From the NCBI GenBank assembly GCA_963695155.1, contig CAVOGD010000005.1:372001-436000 (forward strand): a stretch of DNA of 64,000 bases. The letters are read 5' to 3'. Position numbers and translations under genes: made by a program. This stretch comes from SG8-30 sp963695155 (GTDB lineage: Bacteria; Pseudomonadota; Gammaproteobacteria; Steroidobacterales; Steroidobacteraceae). This document shows, one piece after another, positions 9,172 through 16,937 of the stretch. The notes under the pieces are model-generated. The model saw only the letters and a list, made by a program, of their open reading frames with translations, was not told the DNA's origin and made no database searches. Within the stretch, counting starts at the first letter, position 1. Each line of letters opens with the position of its first letter.

Positions 9172-10107
9172 ATGGACAGGGACGCAAACTACGTCGCGGT
9201 CGGGGCCTTCGTGCTGCTGTTGCTCGCCCTGGCGACGGGCTTCGTGCTGTGGTATTCGGAGACGGGTGACCGGCGCGACTTCGAGCGCTATGAGATCTAC
9301 TTCGACGGCAGCGTCTTCGGCCTGTCGGAGGGCGGCTCGGTGCGCTACCTCGGCGTGGCCGTCGGCCGGGTGGTGCGCATCACCGTGGATCCGAACGACG
9401 CGAGCCGCGTGCGCGTGGTGGCCGACATCTACGAGGACACGCCGATCGCCCCGGAGACCGTGGCGCGGCTGGCGTTGCAGGGTGTCACCGGCCTGTTGTT
9501 CATAGACCTCAAGCCCAGGGACCCGGACAAGCCCAGCGTGGCGCCGGCGGCCAGCCTCATGTACCCGGTCATCCCCTCGGAGCGCTCCGACTTCGACGTG
9601 TTCGTGAGCAACCTGCCGGACGTGGTGGCGAAGACGGCCGAGACGCTGCAGCGCGTGAATGCCGTGCTGTCCGACGCCAACATCGAGGCGGTGGCTGCGA
9701 CGCTGGCAAACCTGCAGGAAGCCAGCAGCGAGCTGCCGGCCACCGTGGCCGACACGCGGCGCCTGCTGGCCGAGCTGCAGGCGGCGGCGGGCGAGATTCG
9801 CGGCGTCGCGGCCGACGTGGGCGGCATCACCGCCATGGCCGGCCCGGAATTGCAGACCACGATCGTGCGCATGCGCAACACGGCGGACAGCCTGGCGAAC
9901 GCCGCCGCCCGGCTCGACAAGTTCGTCGCGGCCAACGAGGACAGCGTCGGCCGGTTCGCCGACCAGGGATTGGCCGAGATAGACCAGCTGGTGCGCGACC
10001 TGCGGGAGGCCGTGCGGTCGTTCGACCGCATGAGCCGCCGCCTCGAGGAGGAGCCGTCGCGGCTGCTCTACCAGCCGTCGACCCGCGGCGTGGAGATACC
10101 ACCATGA
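9172..10107 (+). CDS. MlaD family MCE-domain protein, inner-membrane anchored lipid-binding subunit
   Basis: A 311-residue periplasmic protein anchored by one N-terminal helix (YVAVGAFVLLLLALATGF). The MCE domain spans about residues 40-115, with YEIYFDGSVFGLSEGG, VRYLGVAVGRV and LALQGVTGLLFIDL. Beyond it a long helical segment of about 180 residues is predicted to form a coiled or tube-like extension, as in the longer MlaD/MCE proteins. MCE subunits form hexamers that shuttle lipids across the periplasm. The stop overlaps the start of the next gene as ATGA. Confidence 0.92.
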   Translation: MDRDANYVAVGAFVLLLLALATGFVLWYSETGDRRDFERYEIYFDGSVFGLSEGGSVRYLGVAVGRVVRITVDPNDASRVRVVADIYEDTPIAPETVARLALQGVTGLLFIDLKPRDPDKPSVAPAASLMYPVIPSERSDFDVFVSNLPDVVAKTAETLQRVNAVLSDANIEAVAATLANLQEASSELPATVADTRRLLAELQAAAGEIRGVAADVGGITAMAGPELQTTIVRMRNTADSLANAAARLDKFVAANEDSVGRFADQGLAEIDQLVRDLREAVRSFDRMSRRLEEEPSRLLYQPSTRGVEIPP

Positions 10108-10742
10108 ACTGGCTGACCGTGACCGCCGCAGGCCTGCTGCTTGCCGCCTGCGCCAGCGGATTCGAGCGCAACGTGCCCGAGCCGCGCATCTACCGGCTGT
10201 CCGCGCCGGCCGTGGAGGCCGGCGAGCCGCTGCCGGCGGACCTGCTGGTGCTGCGACCCGTCGTGGCGCCGGGCCTGCGCACGGAGCGCATCATCTCGAC
10301 CTGGCCCGGCAACCGCCTCGACTACTTTGCCGGCGCACGCTGGAGCGGCGACCTCGGCACCGTCGTGCAGGGTTCGTTGATGGAGGCGCTGCGCGCGAGC
10401 GGACGCCTGCGCACCGTGGAAGGCGATCCCGCGCGGTTCCGCGCGAGCCACGTGCTGGGGCTGGAAGTGCGGCGTTTCGAGGCGGACTATGCGGCCGAGG
10501 CCGCCACGCCGCCGGTGGCCCGCGTGACCGTCACGGCAACGGTGGGCCGCTACGGCGACCGGCGGGCGCTGCAGTCGTGGACCGTCGCGACCGAGACACC
10601 GGCCGCGGCCAACACGCTGGGCGCCGTCACGGCGGCGCTCGACAACGCTTTCGGCAAGGCGGTGACGGACGTCATCGCGCGGACCGCCGAGGCGGTGGCC
10701 GCGGACCTGGCGGGTCAACCATCGCCCGCCGTCGCGCGTTGA
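10104..10742 (+). CDS. ABC-type transport auxiliary lipoprotein, PqiC/DUF330-like
   Basis: A 212-residue outer-membrane lipoprotein with a short signal peptide and lipobox LLLAACAS, which places the lipidated Cys near residue 16. The mature part matches the transport auxiliary family that includes PqiC: PRIYRLSAP, LLVLRPVVAPGLRTERI, and NRLDYFAGARWSGDLGTVVQ. It replaces the MlaC/MlaA partners of the E. coli Mla system and probably forms the outer-membrane end of this MCE pathway. The ATG overlaps the mlaD-like stop (ATGA), confirming the operon. Confidence 0.88.
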   Translation: MNWLTVTAAGLLLAACASGFERNVPEPRIYRLSAPAVEAGEPLPADLLVLRPVVAPGLRTERIISTWPGNRLDYFAGARWSGDLGTVVQGSLMEALRASGRLRTVEGDPARFRASHVLGLEVRRFEADYAAEAATPPVARVTVTATVGRYGDRRALQSWTVATETPAAANTLGAVTAALDNAFGKAVTDVIARTAEAVAADLAGQPSPAVAR

Positions 10743-10774
10743 TCGTCATGGCGCGCTGCAATCAGGTGAAGAAA

Positions 10775-11239
10775 ATGACCCGGTTGATATCGCTGTCGTT
10801 GCTCGTCCCGGTCCTGGTGCTGACGGCGGGCGGCTGCGCGCTGCCATCGCGCGGCGACGTCTATTCACGCCAGGAGACGCGCACCACGTGGGATGTGCGG
10901 TATGGCGAGGTGGTGGACGTGGATGCCGTGACCATCGAGGGTCGCCGCAGCGGGCTGGGCCGCGTGGGCGGCGGGTTCGTGGGCTACGAGGTCGGCCGCG
11001 GCGTCGGCAGCGGGGTGGGCAGCCGCGTCGCGGGAGCGGTCGGGGCGGTGGCCGGCGCGGTGGCCGGCGAGGCCATCGAGGAAGGCGTGACGCGCGAGAA
11101 AGGCCTGCAGATCACGGTGCAACTGAACGACGGCCGCACCATTGCCGTGGTGCAGGCGGCGGACCAGCCTTTCTCGGTCGGTGAAAAGGTCAAGGTCTAC
11201 AGTCGCGGCGACGGCGCGGCGCGCGTCGCAAAGCGTTGA
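10775..11239 (+). CDS. Glycine-zipper outer-membrane lipoprotein, SlyB-like
   Basis: A 154-residue lipoprotein. A signal peptide (MTRLISLSLLVPVLVLTAGG) ends at Cys21, although AGGC is a slightly weak lipobox. Residues of about 70-105 carry the glycine zipper (VGGGFVGYEVGRGVGSGVG, then GAVGAVAGAVAGEA) followed by a beta-rich end with ITVQLNDGRTIAVVQ. This layout matches SlyB and the 17-kDa surface antigen family, which stabilise the outer membrane. The start at 10775 was preferred over an ATG at 10748 because AGGTGA lies just upstream. It follows the lipid transport operon after 32 bases and may belong to it. Confidence 0.82.
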   Translation: MTRLISLSLLVPVLVLTAGGCALPSRGDVYSRQETRTTWDVRYGEVVDVDAVTIEGRRSGLGRVGGGFVGYEVGRGVGSGVGSRVAGAVGAVAGAVAGEAIEEGVTREKGLQITVQLNDGRTIAVVQAADQPFSVGEKVKVYSRGDGAARVAKR

Positions 11240-11451
11240 TTTTGCTTAATTAATAACGTTCTCCCCGGCCTCGCGTCGTACCTCGGGGCGCAGCGGATCC
11301 GCCCCGCCGGCCATGCCGGACCGCGGCGCATGGCACCGTGCGCGACCGCAATTTCACGCGGGAATCACCGATGCCACCGGCCCGGTGGCGCGGATAATTC
11401 ACGCCCGTACGCCAGACCCCGGCGCAACGGCACTCTCTGGAGGTTCGATTC

Positions 11452-12813
11452 ATGCATCCTCATGTAGCAGCTCTCATGGCAGGCGTGAAGGCCAGCAATC
11501 CGTCACAGCCCGAGTTCTATCAGGCCGTGGAGGAAGTTGCCGAGTCGCTGGCGCCGGTACTCGACAAGCACCCCGAATACCGCAGCGCCAAGATCCTCGA
11601 GCGGATCGTCGAGCCGGAACGGGTCATCATTTTCCGCGTGCCGTGGGTCAACGACCGTGGCGAGATCCAGGTCAACCGCGGCTACCGCATCGAGATGAAC
11701 AGCGCGATCGGCCCCTACAAGGGCGGCCTGCGCTTCCACCCGTCGGTGACGCTGGGCATCCTGAAGTTCCTGGCCTTCGAGCAGGTCTTCAAGAACGCGC
11801 TGACCACGCTGCCCATGGGCGGCGGCAAGGGCGGCTCGGACTTCGACCCGAAGGGCAAGAGCGACCAGGAGGTCATGCGCTTCTGCCAGAGCTTCATGAA
11901 CGAGCTGTTCCGCCACCTCGGGCCGAACACCGACGTGCCGGCCGGCGACATCGGCGTCGGCGGACGCGAGATCGGCTACCTGTTCGGGCAGTACAAGCGC
12001 CTGGCGAACGAATTCACCGGCGTGCTGACCGGCAAGGGCATCAACTGGGGCGGCTCGCTGATCCGCCCGCAGGCGACCGGCTACGGCACCGTCTATTTCG
12101 CGCAGGAAATGCTGGCGACCCGCGGCGAGACGTTCAAGGGCAAGCGCTGCCTCGTCTCCGGCAGCGGCAACGTGGCGCAGTACACGGCGGAGAAGCTGCT
12201 CGAGCTGGGCGCCAAGGTGCTGACTTTCTCTGACTCGGGCGGCTGCATCTACGACGAGCAGGGCATCGACCAGGACAAGCTGAAGTTCGTCATGGACCTG
12301 AAGAACGTGCGGCGCGGTCGCATCGAGGAGTACGCGGGCAAGTACAAGAGCGCCGTGTACACGCCGGCGAACCCGGCGGCCGGCTACGACGCACTGTGGA
12401 ACCACAAGGCGGACTGCGCCTTCCCCAGCGCGACGCAGAACGAGATCAACGCCAAGGATGCGGCCAACCTGCTCAAGAACGGCGTCTATGTGGTGGCGGA
12501 AGGCGCCAACATGCCGACCGTGGCCGAGGGCGTCGAGCTGTTCGTGGACAAGAAGATCCTGTACGGACCCGGCAAGGCGGCGAACGCCGGCGGCGTGGCG
12601 GTTTCCGGGCTGGAAATGGCCCAGAACAGCATGCGCTACAGCTGGACCCGCGAGGAGGTGGACAACCGCCTGCAGCTGATCATGAAGAACATCCATGCTT
12701 CGTGCATCAAGGCGGCGGAGCGCTTCGGCACCCCGGGCAACTACGTGAACGGCGCGAATATCGCCGGCTTCCTGAAGGTGGCCGACGCAATGATGGACCA
12801 GGGCGTGGTCTAG
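11452..12813 (+). CDS. gdhA: NADP-type glutamate dehydrogenase
   Basis: A 453-residue glutamate dehydrogenase that reductively aminates 2-oxoglutarate with ammonia. Length and sequence fit the hexameric class I enzyme. Substrate and catalytic lysines are in PYKGGLRFHPSV (near 90) and PMGGGKGGSDFDPKGKS (near 123). The dinucleotide-binding fold begins near 225 with RCLVSGSGNVAQYTAEKL. A strong GGAGG sits 9 bases before the ATG. The 212-base upstream gap has an isolated GATAAT at 11393-11398 without a convincing -35 box. A perfect hairpin with a T run follows the gene, so it is probably a single-gene unit. Confidence 0.96.
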   Translation: MHPHVAALMAGVKASNPSQPEFYQAVEEVAESLAPVLDKHPEYRSAKILERIVEPERVIIFRVPWVNDRGEIQVNRGYRIEMNSAIGPYKGGLRFHPSVTLGILKFLAFEQVFKNALTTLPMGGGKGGSDFDPKGKSDQEVMRFCQSFMNELFRHLGPNTDVPAGDIGVGGREIGYLFGQYKRLANEFTGVLTGKGINWGGSLIRPQATGYGTVYFAQEMLATRGETFKGKRCLVSGSGNVAQYTAEKLLELGAKVLTFSDSGGCIYDEQGIDQDKLKFVMDLKNVRRGRIEEYAGKYKSAVYTPANPAAGYDALWNHKADCAFPSATQNEINAKDAANLLKNGVYVVAEGANMPTVAEGVELFVDKKILYGPGKAANAGGVAVSGLEMAQNSMRYSWTREEVDNRLQLIMKNIHASCIKAAERFGTPGNYVNGANIAGFLKVADAMMDQGVV

Positions 12814-12848
12814 CCGGGCCAGCGACCGGCGCGCAAGCGCACTAGAAT

Positions 12849-12895
12849 GGGGCGGCGTCACGACGGGTAGTCGGGGCGCCGCCCCGATGTTTTTC
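12849..12895 (+). terminator. Rho-independent terminator after gdhA
   Basis: A perfect 9-bp stem (GGGGCGGCG at 12849-12857, CGCCGCCCC at 12877-12885) encloses a 19-base loop and is followed by GATGTTTTTC, which supplies five consecutive T. It ends gdhA transcription. The T run covers the ATG at 12887, which argues that the next gene starts at 12914 instead. Confidence 0.75.
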
Positions 12896-12913
12896 AGGCC
12901 AGGAACGTTGGCG

Positions 12914-15881
12914 ATGCCCGAAGCAGACCGGCCAGGCAGCCTCACCGCCAAGCTGCGGCGACCCCGGATCTTCCCGGACCTGATGCGGCACCGGGTGCGC
13001 CGCATCCTGCTGGTCGCCAGCCTCTACGACTCGTTCATCCTCACTGAAGACGGCCGCCTGAACGAGGCGCTGATGCGCCAGTTCCTGGACCTCAACCTGG
13101 ACCAGAACCCGGACCTGATCCGGGTCAGCAACGGCGCCGAGGCGCTGGCCATCATCGAGGACGGCGACCACTTCGACATGATCATCACCAGCCTGCAGCT
13201 CGGCGACATGAACGCCGCAGAGCTGGCCAGGCACGTGAAGGAAGCCGGACTCGCCGCGCCCGTGGTCGTGCTGGCATACAACAACCGCGAATTGACCGAG
13301 TTCCTGGGCCGCCATGCGCGCGGCGACATCGACCGCGTGTTCCTGTGGCAGGGCGACGTCCGCGTGCTGCTGGCGATGGTCAAGGACCAGGAAGACCGCA
13401 TGAACCTGGCGCGCGACACCGGACAGCTGGGCGTGCCGGCCATCCTGGTGGTCGAGGACAGCGTGCGCTTCTACTCGTCGTTCCTGCCGATGATGTACGC
13501 GGAGCTGATGGAATACGCCCAGCGGCTGGTGTCCGAGGGGCTCAACCTGTCGCAGAAGGTGCTGCGGCTGCGGGCGCGCCCGAAGCTGCTGCTGTGCGAG
13601 TCGTTCGAGGCGGCCTGGGACTATTTCGAGAAGTACGAGGAGAACATCCTCGGGGTCCTGTCGGACTTCGAGTTCCCGCGCGGCGGCACGCTCGACCGCA
13701 ACGCCGGCGAGGAACTGGTGTCGCGGATCCGCATGGTGCGGGCGGACATCCCGATCATCATGCAGTCCAGCAAGCCGGCCAACGAGGCGGCTGCCAGGCG
13801 GCTCAGCGCCGCATTCCTCCTCAAGGACTCGCCGTTACTGCTGCACCGCCTGCGCGAGTTGCTGCTCGGCAGCTTCGGCTTCGGCGATTTCGTGTTCCGT
13901 ACGCCGGACGGCGTGGAAATCGACCGGGCCAGCGACCTCAAGAGCCTGGAGGCGAAGCTGCAGACCGTGCCGGCCGAATGCGTGGTCTACCACGGCGAGC
14001 GCAACCACTTCTCGATGTGGCTCAAGGCGCGCACGGAGTTCGAGCTGGCCGACCGCCTGCGGCCGCGCCGGGTCTCGGACTACTCCTCGCCGCGGCAGCT
14101 GCAGAAGGACCTGGTGCGGGCCATCGGCGCCTACCGGCTGGCGCGCGACCGCGCCGTGGTCGCCGATTTCAACCGGGAAGATTACGACACGACGGTCAAC
14201 ATGGCGCGGATCGGCACCGGCTCGCTGGGCGGCAAGGCGCGTGGCCTCGCGTTCGCCAACCGCCTGCTGCTGGATGCGGACGCCGCGGCGCGCTTCCCCG
14301 GGGTCGAAATATCGGTGCCGACGTCGGTCGTGCTCGGCACCGGGGTGTTCGACGAGTTCCTGGAAAGGAACCGGCTCGCGGACTTCGCGCTCGGTTCGGC
14401 GCCGGAGGCGGAGATCCGGCGCCGCTTTGCGGCGGCGCCGCTGCAGCGCAGCGTCGAGCGGGACCTGAAGGCGTTCCTGGAGCACAATCCGGGGCCGCTG
14501 GCGGTGCGCTCGTCGGGACTGCTGGAGGATTCCCCCAGCCAGCCGCTGGCCGGCGTGTACCGGACCATCATGCTGCCGAACCGCGGCCGGGCGGGCCAGC
14601 GGCTCGCCGACCTGGTCACGGCCGTCAAGAGCGTGTACGCGTCGACGTTCTCCCGCGACGCGCAGGCCTTCCTGCGGATGACGCCGTTCCGGCTCGAAGA
14701 GGAGAAGATGGCGGTCATCATCCAGAACATGGTGGGCGCCGCGCACGGCGACCGTTTCTATCCGGATTTCTCGGGCGTCGCCCGCTCTTACAACGTGTAC
14801 CCCACGCCGCCGATGTCGGGTGCGGACGGCATCGCGGCCGTTGCGCTGGGCCTGGGACGCGCGGTCGTCGAGGGCGACGCCTGCCTGCGGTTCTCGCCCA
14901 GGCACCCGCGCCACGTCCTGGCCTTCTCCGATGTCGACATGCTGCTGCAGGAATCGCAGCGCGAGTTCTTCGCCCTGGACCTGGCGGCCCGGGCATCGCA
15001 GACGGGGCAGGACGGCGCCGAGCTGAGCCGTTACGGCCTGCAGGAGGCCGAAGCGGACGGCACGCTGGCGGCGCTGGGCTCGACGTACTCGACCGAGAAC
15101 AACGCCATCTACGACGGCATCGGGCGTCCCGGCACGAGGCTGGTGAGCTTCGCGCCGATCCTCAAGCACGGACAGTTCCCGCTGGCGGAGCTGCTCGAGA
15201 TGCTGCTGGCGACGGGCCGCGAGGGGACGGGAGGCGAGGTCGAGATCGAGTTCGCCGTCAACCTTTCCGTGCCGCAGGGGAGCCCCGGCGCAGTTCGGCT
15301 TCCTGCAGATGCGGCCGCTGGCGCTGGCCGCGGCGCACGACGGGCCCGAGATCGGGACGGTTCCCGATGCCGAGGTGATCTGTCGCAGCCGGGCGGTGCT
15401 CGGCCACGGCCGCCAGGAAGTGCGCGACCTCGTGGTCGTCGATCCGCAACGCTTCGACCGGCTGCGCAGCGTCGAGGTGGCCGAGCAGGTTGCGCGCATC
15501 AACGCCAGGCTGCAGGACGAGCGGGTGCCCTATGTGCTGATCGGCGTGGGGCGCTGGGGGTCTATGGACCGCCATCTGGGAATCCCGGTCACCTGGAACC
15601 AGATAGCCGGGGCCCGCGTCATCGTCGAATCGGGATTCCGGGACCTGCGCGTCACGCCGTCGCAGGGCACCCATTTCTTCCAGAACCTGACCTCGCTGAA
15701 CATCGGCTACTTCACGGTCAACCCGCAGGCCGGCGACGGCTTCGTGGACTGGGACTGGCTGGCGGCACAACCGGTGCAGGAAGACACCGGTTTCGTTCGC
15801 CACCTGCGGCTAGGCAACCCGGTCGCGGTGACGATGAACGGCAAGTCCGGCGAAGGGATCATCGCCAAGCCGCGGGGCTGA
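12914..15881 (+). CDS. Receiver-domain / pyruvate phosphate dikinase-like (PEP/pyruvate-binding) protein, interrupted by one frameshift
   Basis: A large protein of about 988 residues when one extra base is ignored. It has two receiver-like regions near the N-terminus: RRILLVASLYDSFIL and IITSLQLGDMNA, then ILVVEDSVRFYSSFL and GVLSDFEFPRGGT. An ATP-grasp PEP/pyruvate-binding domain follows from about residue 425, with GTGSLGGKARGLAFA and LAVRSSGLLEDS. The phosphohistidine swivel and TIM-barrel of true PEP synthase are absent, so it should not make PEP. The frame breaks in a G4 run at 15277-15280; removing one G restores QGAPAQFGFLQMRPL and reads through to 15881. The start at 12914 has AGGA upstream; the earlier ATG at 12887 sits in the gdhA terminator. 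Function is unknown, perhaps nucleotide-dependent signalling. Confidence 0.72.
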
Positions 15882-15913
15882 AGCCGGGCCCGCTGCCACC
15901 GGGGTCCCGCCCG

Positions 15914-16894
15914 TCAGGGCACCAGCACCGCCGCGCCGTTCAACTCCCCGTTCCGCAGCCGCGCCAGCGCCTCGTTGGCGTCGCCGAGCGCAAAGGTCTC
16001 AACGCGCGGCAGGATGCCGAGCCCGGGCGCGAGCGACATGAACTCGAGCCCGTCGGCGCGGGTCAGGTTGGCCACCGAGCGCAGCGTGCGCTCGCCCCAC
16101 AGCAGCGCATAGGGGAACGACGGGATGTCGCTCATGTGGATGCCGCCGCAGACGACGATGCCGCCCGGCCGTACGGCGGCCAGCGCCGCCGGCACGAGCG
16201 CGCCGACCGGGGCGAAGATGATGGCGGCGTCCAGCGGCACCGGCGCGGGGCGATCGCTCGGCCCCGCCCACTCGCAACCGAGCTCGCGGGCGAACGCCGC
16301 CGCGCGGGAGTCGCCCGGGCGCGAGAAGGCATAACAGGCGATGCCGCGGCGGATCGCGACCTGCGCAACGAGGTGGGCCGCGGCGCCGAAGCCGTACAGG
16401 CCGAGCCGGCGCGGGCTGCCGCACATCTTGAGCGCGCGCTGCCCGATCAGGCCGGCGCAAAGCAGCGGCGCGGCATGCACGTCGTCGAGGCCGGCGGGAA
16501 TGGGCAGGCAGTAGCGCGCGTCGGCCACGACGAACTCCGCAAAGCCGCCGTCCACGTGACAGCCGGTGAAGCGGGCCAGCCCGCACAGGTTCTCCTCGCC
16601 GGCGGCACACCGCTCGCAACGCCCGCAGGTCCAGCCCAGCCACGGCACGCCCAGCCGCGTCCCGGGCGGCAGGTCGACGCCCGCGCCGCAGGCGGCCACC
16701 TCACCCACGATTTCGTGCCCGGGGACGATCGGGTAGGAAACATCCGGCAGCTCGCCGTCCACCACGTGCAGGTCGGTGCGGCAGACGGCGCAGGCGCGTA
16801 CGCGCAACAGCACCTGGCCCGCAGCGGGCTCGGGAACCGCGCGGGAAGCGGCCTGCAGTCGCCGGGAGCCACGCTGGGCGAGCATCGCGCGCAT
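15914..16894 (-). CDS. Zinc-dependent alcohol dehydrogenase family protein
   Basis: A 326-residue medium-chain dehydrogenase of the AdhA type. The catalytic zinc ligands are visible as Cys38 (CAVCRTDLH), His60 and Glu61 (PGHEIVGEV). The structural zinc site is Cys90, Cys93, Cys96 and Cys104 (TCGRCERCAAGEENLC). The cofactor domain starts near 160 with a GLYGFGAAAHL loop, unusual because GxGxxG is partly replaced. The downstream end closes with NGAAVLVP, normal for the group. It likely oxidises short alcohols or reduces aldehydes with NAD(P)H; the substrate is not known. It lies 43 bases downstream of the GGDEF-EAL gene on the same strand. Confidence 0.85.
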   Translation of the reverse strand: MRAMLAQRGSRRLQAASRAVPEPAAGQVLLRVRACAVCRTDLHVVDGELPDVSYPIVPGHEIVGEVAACGAGVDLPPGTRLGVPWLGWTCGRCERCAAGEENLCGLARFTGCHVDGGFAEFVVADARYCLPIPAGLDDVHAAPLLCAGLIGQRALKMCGSPRRLGLYGFGAAAHLVAQVAIRRGIACYAFSRPGDSRAAAFARELGCEWAGPSDRPAPVPLDAAIIFAPVGALVPAALAAVRPGGIVVCGGIHMSDIPSFPYALLWGERTLRSVANLTRADGLEFMSLAPGLGILPRVETFALGDANEALARLRNGELNGAAVLVP

Positions 16895-16937
16895 GGCGCC
16901 AGCATACGCCCGTGCCGGCGCGGGCGTCAGCGCGACA

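Noticed and set aside
11393..11398. GATAAT as a gdhA -10 box
   Set aside because: No acceptable -35 hexamer at 16-18 bases; not enough to call a promoter.
12887..12889. Earlier ATG for the receiver/PEP-synthase-like gene
   Set aside because: It lies at the T run of the gdhA terminator and has no ribosome site; 12914 is better placed.
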